DNA of 64,000 bases from Jacaranda mimosifolia (GCA_018894105.1 CM032128.1:14489001-14553000); one strand, 5' to 3'. Positions 38,180 through 50,497 are shown, numbered from the stretch's first letter. Notes: generated by a model from the sequence alone, not told the origin. Numbers and translations: made by a program.

Positions 38180-38655
38180 GGTGGGTGTAGCTAAAGGTTT
38201 GGATATCACTACTTTATCCTTTTTCATGGCATTAATACAATGCGACAAGAAAGAAATAAATGACATATTAAAATATCACAAAACGTACATTAAATGACAG
38301 GCTAACATGTCACAAAAATTGCATGTAGTGACGTATTAAAACGCCACAAAAATTTCTTAAATAACATTATAACATACCATAAAAATGCAATAAACAACAT
38401 GTTAAAATGCCACAAAAGGTTTTTTTGTTGACATACTAACATGCCATAAAAAGTATAGTAAATGATATATTAAAGTGTCACTAAAAAATTCTTTAAATAA
38501 CATAATAGCATGCCACAAAATAATATATTAATGACATATTAAATAAAAAAATATATATTCTTCTAGATATAGATGTTAACCTACCAACATTCCCCAATTG
38601 TGAGGCTCCACCCTATTGTTCTTTATAAGATTTGAACCCACAACCTTCTGTTTGG
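38180..38655 (+). repeat. Tandem duplicate B, right part (CACTA subterminal repeats)
   Basis: 'ggtgggtgtagctaaagg' resumes where unit B stopped at 24028 and aligns with unit A from about 23033 to 23450. It includes alternating 'taaatgacat' and 'aaatgccac' steps, the paired subterminal motifs of a CACTA element. No transposase. Confidence 0.7.
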
Positions 38656-38661
38656 ATTAAT

Positions 38662-39442
38662 GTTTTCAAAATCGGACCAGACAAAGAACTGGCGATGTTA
38701 CTAGTTAGTGGTTCTACCGGTTTGACTGGTATGACATCATAATGACATAATAATTATATTTAATTTTATAAATATATATAATATAATTAATATATTGCAA
38801 AAAATAGAAAAATTCCAATAATATAGAAATAAATAAAGAAAATTTTCTCCATATTTTATTCATTTTTTTCCCTTCAAATGGTTCTTAAGAAAATACCATT
38901 TCTCTATTAATCAATTACAAATATATAATCCAATTCAAATATTAACACACAGCTATTTAATATTAATACAAATGGTCATCCCTACAAGTTTTTAAGTTCA
39001 ATATTTAACAAAATAGAACAAGTTTGTCCACTTGTAGGCTGCAGAAACAGTAATTGGGTAGTGGGCAGTGGAGATGGAGGAAGAAAGAGAAAGCTGAAAG
39101 GAAAGGAAACTAGGAAAGAAATCAAGGAATTAGGATTTGATTTGAAAAGTGGGAGTAAAAAACAAAAACCCTACTCAAAAGTCAAAATTGGACCCGGTTA
39201 GTATGCTATATTGGATCTTGGTTTATGTTTTTTAAAAAAACAAAAAATAGAAAAAAAAGAAGAGAGTGAACCGATCAAGGACCTAGTCAAACCGGTACCG
39301 ATTTGACCGATTCTTGACCTGTTTTGACCGATTCCCAACTGGTCAGATTACGAGCGGTTTTTAGGTATGATTCAGATCAGACCAGCCACCGATCACCGGT
39401 CGAACCAGTCGAACCGGCCAGTCCAGTCTAGTTTTTAAAATC
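38662..39442. mobile_element. Probable non-autonomous DNA transposon
   Basis: The left end 'gttttcaaaatcggaccag' pairs with the reverse complement of the right end 'ctggactgg...tttttaaaatc'. Both ends hold several 'accggt' and 'gaccggt/gaaccggcc' steps. The interior is AT-rich and non-coding. A clear target duplication was not seen. GGTTTTAAAA/ACCGG-type ends are frequent among plant MITEs. Confidence 0.6.
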
Positions 39443-39787
39443 TTGGTTTGGAAGAATATGAGTTTACCACCAAACTATCCATTAATGTTCAATATATATG
39501 GTTAAAGATATTAATTTATTTGTATTTTTGGAAGTGCATTTACTCAATTATTTAGATATATGCATGTGCTTGAATTTATTATATAGAATAATGCATTTGA
39601 AAAAGTGTGAGATATTAATTAGTTTAGAGATATGAAATATCTGAAAAATAAAGAGAGACAAAACATAATATGTAGGTGAGGAGAAAAAATTGGCAAAAAC
39701 TTGAATTTTCTATACTTTTTTTTATATATGGTTAAATTAGTCAATACATTAAAATATCAAATAGTTAATCAATACATTAATGATACA

Positions 39788-39815
39788 ATATATATATATA
39801 TATATATATATATTT
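39788..39815. repeat. TA microsatellite
   Basis: About 13 consecutive AT steps between AT-rich flanks. Confidence 0.9.
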
Positions 39816-39895
39816 GTAAATTTTATCGTTATTGAGGTACTTATTTATACTTTATCTACATTTCGGATATTTTTTTATACTGCACCATGACTAAA

Positions 39896-40645
39896 TTAGA
39901 GTGGCATTTTGTTCCAAAATAAAATGGCATCGATAATAGTTAAATGCCTTTAACATATAATTATATTGGTTGTTTCAATAAAATGCCACTAAGTTTTTAC
40001 AACATTTATTAATCAATTGATACTACGTATTATAAAATAGTGATATTTTTTTAATTGCTGTCACTATATTATTTTAACGTATCATTGTACTATAAAATGT
40101 TACTAAGTTAGTGCCACTAAATAGTTTGTGGCATCTTTTTCGAAAACACCATAATTATGTACCAGCGATGTTTTTTAAGAAAAATTAGTGGTACTGGTTA
40201 AAAGCCTTTAAAATACATTTATATTGGTATTTTTAATCAAATGTCAATATCTTTATTTATTATTTATTAATTAAATGCCACTAAATGTTGTAATATAGTG
40301 GCATTTTTCAAATACCACTATATTATTTTAATGTATCATTATACTATAAAATACTATTAAGTTAGTGTCACTAAATAATTTGTCGTATCTTTTTCAAATG
40401 ACATCATAATTAAATACCAGCAAAAATTTTTAAGAAAAATTAGTGGCACTGGTTAAATGCCTTTGAAATACATTTATATTGGTGTTTTCAATCAAATATC
40501 AATATCTTTATTTGTTATTTATAAATCAAATGCCACTAAATATAGCAATACAATGGCATTTTTCAATAATTATTACTATATTGCTCTCGTGTGTCACTAT
40601 GCTACATAATGTCATTAAATTAGTGCCACTAAATATTTTGTGATT
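39896..40645. repeat. Three tandem copies of a ~255-bp unit
   Basis: Boundaries near 40108, 40362 and 40620, each starting 'ttagtgccactaaat' or a one-base variant; the first copy, from about 39896, is shorter. Every unit carries 'aaaaattagtggcactgg', 'catttatattggt' and 'aaatgccactaaat' blocks. The 'gtggcatttt/aaatgccac' pairing resembles CACTA subterminal repeats, so this may be the internal part of a CACTA end. Confidence 0.75.
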
Positions 40646-41147
40646 TTTTAAAGTACATATATTAAATGTGTATATGTTAGTATATATGTGTATATATTAA
40701 ATACGTAAATTGTGTGTATATTTATGTAACACTGTATGTATGTATGCAACTTTATTATATGTTATATGCTAGTATATATATTATTATTAATTGTTATTGT
40801 TGATGTTGATGTTGTTGTTTCAGTTAACAATTAGCATATCCATGTTATATATATTATATTTAGTATAAACATGTACATATATATGTTATAGATATAAATA
40901 GGAGCTAGTTTTAAACATGCTTTGAAAGTTGTCATTTTGATATCTAGGTTTGACTTGAAAATATAAAAATAAAGAAAGTATAATATTAGTTTGAAATGGG
41001 ATAAAAGAACCATTATTCTCAAAAAATGACCTTTAAAGGTGAAACCAAACTGTGTTGGGTTTTATTGCCGTAAGAAACAAGATTAAGAGAGTTGCTTGAG
41101 AACTATTTAGGATGGCAATTTAGTATACATGTATATATGTTATATAT
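40646..41147. other. AT-rich DNA, no gene seen
   Basis: Rich in 'tatatatgtg' steps, with a 'gttgatgttgatgttgttg' run near 40797. Nothing else was recognised. Confidence 0.45.
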
Positions 41148-41425
41148 TAGAAATTGTAAATTTGAAATTAGTAATAAAAGTTAGAAATAGAAATTAAAAT
41201 AAAAATTATTAGAAATTGTAAATTTGAAATTGGTAATAAAAGTTTAGAAATACAAATTAAAATAAAAATTATAAGTTAGAAACACAAATTTAACTAGAAA
41301 CTAGAGATAATATTTAGAAACTGGAAAGAAATTAGAAATTAGAAATTGGAAAGAAATCAAAATAGAAATTAGAAATTAGAGATTAGAAACTAGAAATTAT
41401 AATTAGAAGTATGTACAATTCTAAA
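41148..41425. repeat. Direct repeat and degenerate 'agaaatt' array
   Basis: A ~62-bp unit beginning 'agaaattgtaaatttgaaa' occurs twice (near 41150 and 41211). It is followed by a decaying series of 'agaaattagaaattgga' steps up to about 41420, just before the chloroplast-derived fragment. Confidence 0.75.
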
Positions 41426-41452
41426 ATTGGTATATATGACTATAGATATTAT

Positions 41453-41795
41453 TAGAAGAAATGAAAAAATGGAAACCCTTCTTATTGGATGATCATGATA
41501 CTTCCCGAAAATTGAAATTCTTGATCAATGGAGGAACACCCTTTTTGTTCAATAAGATACCAAAGTGGATGATTGACTCATTCCATACTAGAAATAATCG
41601 CAGGAAATCCTTTGATAACGCGGATTCCTATTTCTCAATGATTTCCACAATCAAGACAATTGGCTGAATCCCGTGAAACCATTTCATAGAAGTTCATTGA
41701 TATCTTCTTTTTATAAAGCAAATCAACTTCGATTCTTGAATAATCCACATCACTTATGCTTTTATTGTAACGCAAGATTCCCCTTTTCTGTGGAA
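41453..41795 (+). pseudogene. ycf2: Chloroplast-derived ycf2 fragment (NUPT)
   Basis: The frame from 41461 reads [20 protein letters not shown] and later [19 protein letters not shown], which I recognise as part of plastid Ycf2, a very large plastid protein linked to the import motor. After 'SYFSMIS' a single-base loss shifts the frame; reading continues in another frame as [20 protein letters not shown] and then [12 protein letters not shown]. Two residues seem missing after GGT. About 340 bp remain of a gene of nearly 7 kb, so this is a dead nuclear copy. Its moderate G+C and low stop content contrast with the flanks. Confidence 0.9.
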
Positions 41796-42559
41796 CACTA
41801 CATGAATATGTTAGATGTATATTAGTACTTAGTTATATATTTAGCTATTATTGAATTAGTATATTGTATTTATTTATTTTTGATATTGTGGTATATCTCA
41901 TACTATTGACTCACTATCTTTTAAATGTTTAGCAGGTTTATTTGATCGTTGATCTCTATTTTTTCATTTTCTGACATTGTGCTTATTTTCAGGTAAGTAT
42001 TTCTTTTTTATATATATTATTTATGTTGCTAGAAAATATTATTTTTATTAATTGTAAGCATGTGTTAGAAAATTTAGATACCCCCACAACAATCTAATTA
42101 GAAGGTAGAAGGTACTTGATATTGCCTTAATATATTTTTATTTGTTGTTTTGATGAATTACATGGATACTTCACCATTTTCATATGCATAACGTGATGCG
42201 TAACATTACCACCAATATTTTCTACTTTGGCTCCATACAGGCAGTAGCTTGGAGATGATAAAGATAATGAGACCGATGATCACATCCATGGCAAGGACGA
42301 TGATGTACCTCTTAGTTTAGTTTTAGTTTAATTTGTGACTTGTAATATGAGCATGAAATATATTAGATAAATTATATAATTATTGATTTTTAAGTTTATT
42401 TTTTAATTTTATAATATTTTTGACTTTTATGAACTAGGTACATATTTAAAATATTATAATAAAAATTTAATTTTAAATAAAATTGAAATTTTCGACAAAA
42501 TTTTCTAAGAAAATTTAATCTCATGTGACTAAAAATGAACCTAAGGACTTTTTGATAAT
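41796..42559. other. AT-rich DNA with a possible decayed transposon exon
   Basis: An acceptor-like 'ttggctccatacag' precedes an open frame of about 26 codons (from 42254) reading DDKDNETDDHIHGKDDDVPL before a stop near 42330. Acidic ends like this occur in transposon ORFs, but no domain was recognised. 'gaaattttcgacaaaatttt' near 42485 echoes the CACTA subterminal texture of 23590. Low certainty. Confidence 0.3.
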
Positions 42560-43310
42560 TTTAATAAATATGACCAATTAACACTAAAATTAATTAATTG
42601 AGTAAATGAGCTAAAGAGCCCAAAGGAGAAGCCAAGCCCATCAAGAGGGTAGAAAATTTTTAATGATGCCCATGAAAACTAAAATTTATAAATACTGAGT
42701 CTCAAAGTGAAACTGGGGTGAAGAAATCATTTGGCAAATTTCTCAAAGTGGAAGAACTCTCAACAAGAGCAGATCTCTTTACGTGCATTATTGAGAAAAC
42801 CAATCGACACTTTGCTGTCTCCCAAAAAGGACCTCGCTCCATTTCCGAACAACACCATTTTGGCGCAATTTGTGGAAAATTCAAAGGAAGAAAAAGGGAC
42901 ATTGGGGATGTAGATGAGGTCGAGAGCTCATGAACTTAGCAATCAAGTGACCCCGTCGGAGAATATGGATAGAGTCATCAGTGAGAAGCACCACATAGTC
43001 CGATGTTAGATCTTACTCTTAATGCTTGACCGATCCCCGAGGAGGCCCCTACACAGCAGGCTCCTTCTCTTGAATACACTTGTTCTCGTATCGACACCCA
43101 ATCTTTGCTTGACTTGAGCATGAAAATAACAATCTTTCTCCATTAGGAATTTCACTTTACTTAAGGTGAACTAATGAAGATACTGAGAAAGGGGCTCTAT
43201 GCCACCCCAAAATAATCTTATCTCACTTAACGCTTTCAATCACTTTTATTGCAAAAAAGTATTGAAGGCATCATGCCATTGCAGATTTAGCAAAAAGTTA
43301 TACAAGCAAA
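42560..43310 (+). mobile_element. LTR end and primer site of a Tat-type gypsy element, remnant
   Basis: 'ttggcgcaatttgtggaaa' at 42860-42878 resembles the primer binding site TGGCGCCGTCTGTGGGAA used by Tat-lineage gypsy elements. Just before it lies what may be the end of an LTR, with a TATA-like 'tataaatactgagtctc' at 42687. Downstream, a decayed frame reads PSENMDRVISEKHH near 42950 and EEAP near 43040, possibly gag. No second LTR was found. An A12 run lies at about 43309. Confidence 0.5.
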
Positions 43311-43324
43311 AAAAAAAAAAATTC

Positions 43325-43740
43325 TCCCTAAAGCGGGGTACCCAGGATGCTGCAGTTAGGTGCTTGCTGGGTGCATGAGTGCCGGGCACAGTGCAGGTGC
43401 TTGGATGCCCCTAAGTGTAGGTGCTATAGTGGGCGTTAGGATTGTTTACAAAAATGGGTGCCCTGCAGTCGCCTTAGTCAGGCCCCCAATGAGCACTCAA
43501 GCACCTTAGCACTAGGCGCCCAACAGATGCCTGAGAGCAGTTGCAAGGGGATGCCTCGTAGTCTATGAGCACCTGAGATTCCCAATAGAGAGAGCACACC
43601 ACCTGCGCCCTAGCCATGTGCCCAATACCCGTTGTGCGGGTGGACGTCCTGGCGGGGAGTCCAGTAGGCGCCCGACGCAAAGCCGCGCCATAGTCCTAGC
43701 ACCTTATCTGAGCACTTTGCACGCGCACCTAAATCCAGCA
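43325..43740. repeat. GC-rich degenerate repeat island
   Basis: Dense 'gcgcc', 'gggtgc', 'gtgcttgg' and 'gcgccc' steps in an otherwise AT-rich neighbourhood, resembling those at 19.8 and 31.6 kb. Both strands have open frames (43474-43680 and 43618-43860), rich in Arg, Pro and Ala, which I judge to be compositional. Confidence 0.5.
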
Positions 43741-45532
43741 TCTAGCATAAATGTTCATGATGCATTTGTTATAACACTTATGGTGATGATTTCATTCACA
43801 ATGTACGAGTATGCAATGTCTATAAGCCATACGATAAATCATGTATTGGCTCGAACATAAAAGAAACACAAACGGAAAAAATTCTTATTGAAATCAAATG
43901 AGAAAAACATCAAAATGTAGGGCTAATACTTAGCCTTTAAAAGAGAATCTCAATATGAAAGAAAAAAAATACTAAAAAATTTTCTCAAGAGAAACCATAC
44001 TCACTATTACTATCCTAAATATACGTCTTTATTCTTGCGAAGTGGTCTCCGCTGGCTCGTCTGCTGTAATCTGTACTCCATTGTCAGGGCCTTTCTCAGA
44101 TTCTCTAGTAATAATGTTCATTGAAATGGTAGGATCTAACATCAACGAATATTTTTTGGGATATCGCCAGTCTCGCCTAGAATGCAGTGACAACTCGGGA
44201 TAGCCTACTCATAAATCACCATTGCCTCCATTTCCATTGCTTCAAAAAATTCATCAGAACCTCTAAACTCCTTGACTACTTCCTCATGAATAGAATTTAT
44301 AAAAATGTTCCTAGCACAAAACTTTTGAATTTCTCTCCACTCTTTACCTCCTTTATATACTTTGCTTTCAAGCATTCATGCTCCTTAAGTAGCTAATACA
44401 ACTCCTTATCCTTTTAGCTACGCTGCTTAGCTGTTTCGAAGATTTTTTCCTTAAGGTATTTCGTTGTGGACAGAGCTCTCTTTGTTCGATGAACATCTGC
44501 TCAACCAATTTCTATCCATGCAATAGAAAAACGTGGGAATGCTATAAAATCAAATAATCACAATGAAAACAACGAGAAAAGAACCAAAACAAAGAATTAA
44601 ATTCATATTCGAGCAAAAATGCTAATAGCTGTTTATTTTAATTAGAAAGAAGATAACAACCCTAACTTCCCTTGATCATCAACATCCTAGTGGAAGTCTA
44701 CTCCACAACTTTGCCGCAAGCTATAATAAGAAAGCCCTTTGCCTTCACCAGCATGGAAATGATATGTGAAAAAGTACACTTCCTTAAGAGACTAAAAGAC
44801 AACATCTCAACCTTTTCACTTGCAGTAGGAGCAACCACCGATGGAGTCTGTGGTGCGCGCGCATCACCTCAGCCACCGATCTGGGGGGCTAAAGTGATGC
44901 CCACTTGATGGTGTCTCTATGCAACACTGCTCTACGATACGTCTCTCAACTTCCTCCTTCTGCCCTCCGAGCGTGAATTTGAGTAAAGTCAATCTTCTTT
45001 CCTATCACCAAAGAAAAAGAGAATTAAGTTGATATACACGCAATGTATAAGAACACATAAAAATGTATAAATAAGCACAAGCACTAGCCACGAATCAAAA
45101 GACAAAATATGCTAACCAGTCGAAACATATAAGTGCTATCAAAAGGAAAATCAAACAACTCCATTTCAGTGAAATTTGTGCGAAGGTCATGATGTAGTTT
45201 ACCAAGACGAATCAAAGAAGAAGAACTACTCCATTTACAAGGAACATTCAATCTTCATCCCCAATGAAGAAAAAACCTATCCACTTAAGGACCTCTAGAC
45301 AAATGTAACCCATACAAAATTTACTTTTCAACTTAGGAAAAAAAATGAAAGAAAGTTTTGTTCGGCACTTTTATGCACCTAAACAAGCTGTGGTCGATAT
45401 CTCAGACCTAACTTATTCAAATGCTGTCTAAACCCAGCGAAAGATGCAAAGAAGTTAACCATAAATTGGCTTAAACAAACATTGCAGTTGCATGCTATTT
45501 CTAACAAAAGAGAGGGTCAGAAGGAAGGGAGA
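43741..45532 (-). other. Unassigned repeat DNA with a decayed minus-strand coding texture
   Basis: The minus strand between about 44480 and 44030 reads, in pieces, LLKEHECLKAKYIKEVKSGE and GSDEFFEAMEMEAMVIYE, a charged, coiled-coil-like pattern broken by stops. This resembles gag-like or coiled-coil parts of retroelement ORFs, but no family can be named. Around 44580-44940 and 45000-45532 nothing clear was seen. The region directly abuts the copia 3' LTR. Confidence 0.35.
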
Positions 45533-47660
45533 ACCTATTAGTATGAGGTGAACTCTTCACCTTTCTAGAAATTATCAGAAAATGCACAGCTGGAGAGGAG
45601 CGATTTTTGCCTCTATCAAATCACCTCCAAAAATCACAAAAAAATTACTGGAGATGCTCAACACATTTAAGAACTCTCAGTAAAAAAATTAGACTGAAAA
45701 CCCATCTGGATCTCCCTGTAGAAAATTACTAAGTTAGACTCTGTACAGTGGATCTCCAAACCGTAGCAAACAAAGTAGTTTGCCTCTAATGATATGATCC
45801 ACACACCAAATAGATCTTCAAAATATCTAGCCTATAGGCTGGAATAAGGCCAAAAATTAGCTATGGTGGGGGCCAATTTTGGTTGGGAAGAAGAAGAAAA
45901 AGCAAAGCTTTCAACACATGAATGCAATGCTTACAAGGATTTTGAAGGGAAAGGTAGAGAATCTAATTCTTCACACCTTTTTACATAGTGACCAATCCTC
46001 TCTCTCTATATCTATATATAGAGACTGAAAAGTGTGATGCCAAGGTGGCATCACACCTCCCATAAGGAGAAGGGGCGGCCAACTTGCATTTGCCAATGTG
46101 GCAAATGCAAATTCAAATCTAATTTGAATTTCAGTTGCATTTTAGTTACATTTGAAATCTAATTTCAAGTTAATTAAAATGCTAATTCAAATGAACATTT
46201 CACTTGATTTTTTTCTCCAAAATGTGTTCTTTCCATTAATTAAATTAAATATTTTAATTTAATTAATTAACCTTTGACTAAACTCTTAAGTCAAATAAGC
46301 TCAACTCTTAAACTTGAATTTTGTTAACTTAACTCTTTAAGTTAACTTGACCAATTGATGGTCATATTGACACCAAATAATCAACTCATTAATTATTGGT
46401 CTAATTTAACTCCTTAAATTAATTGATTAATTTAACATTTAAATTAATCAAGCCAAAGTTGACCTTCAAAATTGGTACCTCAAAATCAGTCCACTAGGAG
46501 ATTTTTTCTATCACTTAGAAAATATTTTCTTCACCAAATAGGAAGCTATTTGGCTTTTGTGTGTGACCCAATAGGTTCTACCATTCATTGGACATGGGCT
46601 CACAACTCCTTACAACTTTTGACAACTCCTTACAACTTTTGAATATCAAATATTCATTTTAGTTTAAAACACTTTTAAACTAATCGACTTAATTCAATTA
46701 ATCTCATTAATTGAAGAGTACCCAATCTCCATGGTCGATGTCCAACCTTAAACCCATGGAGCCCAACTAATTGGCTGAAATAAATGTTCTAGAGATCCAT
46801 TATAGCTCTACGCATACCATGCAAATACGGTCCTTCTATCTCCTATCTCCCAAAAGAGGCCTCGGTAAGATATTTGTCGGCTTCCTAATAACCTCGATAC
46901 TATGCTTCTATTCTCAATGTTCAATTCCCTTGTGTGATATCATCTTTGGAAAACTCCTTTTCCAAATTGTCACACCACCTTGCACAAGGATTTCTTGGAA
47001 TTGACCATTATAGAATACATAGGAGATGCACTCGCCCTTCACAAAAGCGAGGAGTCGTATTCTATCTTAGATCTCACAAACCTCCATACCAAGTAGCTCA
47101 TACACAACCTCAACTCGAAAGATCCTCTAAGTGGTCAAGGAAGAGTTAAAGAATGAGGACCAGACACAAGGTTACCATGGATCCTCAGGTCAGAGGACTA
47201 ATAATATGCACTAGCATAAGCTAGAGAACTTGCTACTACTGACTTGCCACTATGGCTATCTAGTGGATTCTCTGGTGGGTCTTCAGTGTCTTGTTCTCTA
47301 ACAAGCACCCACTAACATGCACCCATATCTCATATGGTTGCTCATTGAACAGAGCAATATTCAACTCTTGGATTTGTGCATCGTCGATGCAAGTCTATCC
47401 GGATATTAGATGCCTTATCTTATAAGATCCTACGACTTGAAAGATTTTAGATCACGATCGTGTGAGACTTATTCCATGGTCATCGAACTAAGTCCCATAG
47501 TCATAAGTAATCTAGGAGCTTCATCCAAATGCAAGCGAAGTAATAAAAAGCATAAGATGAAGATGACCATATAAAGAATATCTTTCAATCAAGATTGTTT
47601 TACAAGGAAATAACTTTTACAAGGCCAATCTAATTAGCTTGTCGGGCACTACTCCAAAAA
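45533..47660 (-). repeat. 3' LTR of the copia element, truncated
   Basis: Aligns with 53606-55700 from 'agtatgaggtgaac' to 'ggcactactccaa'. The outer 140 bp expected from the 5' LTR (53467-53605) are missing. A TATA-like 'ctatatatag' lies near 46012-46021. Plus-strand frames at 46771-47149 are antisense to the element and are also seen in the other LTR. Confidence 0.85.
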
Positions 47661-47674
47661 TCTCCTACTTGCCC
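47661..47674 (-). other. Polypurine tract of the copia element
   Basis: On the minus strand GGGCAAGTAGGAGA lies directly before the 3' LTR and right after the pol stop (TAG at 47682-47680). Confidence 0.7.
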
Positions 47675-47679
47675 TAAAG

Positions 47680-50497
47680 CTAATGCCCCATGGCCTTGAG
47701 ACCCATCTTCTTAAGATGTTCTTCAAAGATATTTTGCGTTAGGGGTTTAGTAAGTGGATCTGTTATATTCTCTTCTGAGACAACTCTATCCACTCAGATG
47801 CCGCCTCTATCAATGATCTCCTGGATCAAATGATATTGTCTCAAAATGTGCTTGGATTTCTGATGAGATCTTGCATCTTTGGCTTGCATTATTGCCCCGA
47901 TGTTATCATAATAGACAACCACTGGCTTAGCAATACTAGGCACTATATTCAACTTTTGAATGAAGTTTTTCATCCAAACACCTTCCTTTGTAGCTTCCAA
48001 AGCCGCAATATATTCTGCTTCAGTGTTGGAATCAGTCGTGGTGTCTTGTTTGGAACTCTTCCAACTTACCGCGCCACCATTGGGTAAAATATAAATTTTG
48101 AGTTCATCTATATCAGATTGGAAACTTGAATCCGAAAATCCCTCTAGTTTCAATTCTCCATTGCCATATACCAAAAACAAGTCCTTAGTCCTTCTCAAGT
48201 ACTTAAGAATTGCTTTTATGGCTATCCAGTAGCTTTCACAAGAATTGGATCGAAACCTACTCGTAACACTTAGCGAGTGTGCCACATTCGGTCTTGTACA
48301 TTGAATTGCATACATTATGCTATCAATAGCGGAGGCATAAGGTATGTGAGACATCCTTTGTTTCTCCTCCTCTATCTTGGGGGTCATAAACTTGGAGAGA
48401 TGAATGCCATGTCCTACGGAAAGAAATCCCTTCTTAGATTTTTCCATACTAAACCTCAGTAGTATCTTGTTAGTGTATGGGGTTTGGGATAGCCCCAGCA
48501 TCCTCTTAGATCTATCTCTATAGATACATATTCCTAATACGTAGGATGCTTCTCCCAAATCCTTCATAGAGAATTGTGTAGATAACCATGCATTAGTACA
48601 CTCTAACATTCCCACCTCATTCCAAATGAGAAGGATGTCATCAACATAAAGCACAATAAATAAACTGTACATTACTCCCGCTAGTCTTTTCATACACATT
48701 TTTGACAAAGCCAAACGATTTGATTATTTTGTCAAAATGTATGTTCTAACTTTAGTATGCTGTTTAAGTCCATAAATAGACCTTTAGAGTTTGTAAACCT
48801 TTTGCTCACTCTCCTTAGATGTAAAACCTTGTGGTTGCTCCATATAAATTTCTTCTTCAATGTCTCCATTGAGGAAAATGGTTTTCACATCCATTTGCCA
48901 TACTCATAGTCATAATATACGACTATGGCAAGTAGAATTCGAATGGACTTAGGCATTGTGATCGGTAAAAAGGTTTTCTCAAAATCGATACCTAGTCTTT
49001 GAGTGTAACCTTTTGTCACTGTTGCACCTTAAAAGTCACCACTTCTCCATCTACTCCAAGTTTTTGCTTATAAATCCACTTACAACTAATGGGAACTATT
49101 TCCTTTGGTGGATTTACCAAAGTCCATACTTTGTTTAAGTACATGAAGTCCATTTCAGATCTCATGGCTTCTAGCCAACATCCCGAATCTATGTTCGACA
49201 TAGCTTCCTCATAGGTCTTTGGATCAGTATCCGATTGGCCTATTTCATGAAGGAATCCGAACCTTTCGGGTTACTTCTTGATTCGGTCCAACCTACGTAA
49301 AGGTTGTGTGTGAGGCTCTTGTTGCTTGCTTGTTTACACCGCTTGTGGGATTTGTTGATCATCTTGAATTTCATCAAGTTCAATGACAACGCCATTTCTA
49401 TTTAATAGAAATTGCCTTTCTAAAAAAGTGGCATTCCTCGAAACAAACAACATTTGTTCCAAAGGATCATAGAAATAATAGCCCATAGACTCTCTAGGGT
49501 ATCCCACAAACTTTCAGAAGGTGGATTTACTATCCAACTTATCTCCCACTGTCCCTCTCATGTAGGCGGGAGATCCCCAAACCTTGAGCTATTGGTAAGA
49601 GAGTGTTTTGCCATGCCATACCACATATGGTGTTTTGGGCACCGACTTTGAATGTACTATATTTAGTAGCTTCACCGCCATTAATAAGATGTATCCCCAA
49701 AAGGCTATGGGCATATCAAAAAAGCTCATCATGGAACACACTATGTCCAATAAGGTATGGTTTCTCCTCTCGGCTACTCCATTGTGTTTGGGTATGTCAG
49801 GTGAAGTCCATTGAGAGAGAATCCCATTCTTCTTTAGATAATTGAAAAATTCAGTGCTCAAGTATTCTTACCCTCGATCCGATCAAAGAGCTTTAATACT
49901 TAGCCCCAATTGCTTTTCCATTTCACTCCTATACACTTTGAACTTTTCAAAGGCTTAAGACTTGTTTTTCATAAGAAACACGTGTTCGAATTGACTATAG
50001 TCATAAGTGAAGGTGATGAAGTAGAAATAGCCTCCTCTCTGACTAACTCTTAGTGGTCCACAAACGTTCATATGGATCAAATCCAAGAGACTTGAGGAGC
50101 GCTCTGTTTGTCCTATAAAAGGACCTTTGGTCATTTTTCCTTTTAAACAAGATTCACAAATAGAAAGATCCTCAATGCCACTAACATTTAATGCTTTGAG
50201 AGCTTCTAACTTGTTCATCCTATTTTTAGAAATATGTCCAAGTTTTGCATGCCACAAAATGACATCTTCTTAGTTATCTAACTTTCTCTTACTTGATTGA
50301 ATGTGTATTAGTGAAGTTTGAGAATCAAGTATGTACAATCCATTTATTAATGTACTTTGAACAATCAAAATATCATTCTTTAATGCCTTCAACTTTCCAT
50401 TCGATATAGAAAAATCAAATCCTTCATTATCTAGAACGGGAATTGAAATAATATTCTTAATGAGATGGGGTACATAATAAATGGGATCAAGTATAAT
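47680..50497 (-). pseudogene. Copia integrase, reverse transcriptase and RNase H, disrupted
   Basis: Integrase zinc domain 50257-50100: WHAKLGHISKNR ... CESCLKGK. Integrase core: the first catalytic position reads HMNVCGP, with Asn where Asp is expected; the second is in SDRG near 49875, followed by a stop; the Glu is kept in GVAERRN near 49770. Reverse transcriptase: WLEAMRSEMDF near 49175, stops around 48715-49010, then the active box YVDD at 48648-48637. RNase H and tail: GFSDSSFQSD, DSNTEAEYIAALEA and YYDNIGA, reaching a TGA at about 47794 and in the same frame to 47680. The longest surviving frame has 306 codons. Confidence 0.88.

Noticed and set aside
41461..41667. A functional small gene at the ycf2 match
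   Set aside because: The frame breaks midway compared with plastid ycf2, and both ends stop abruptly in unrelated DNA.
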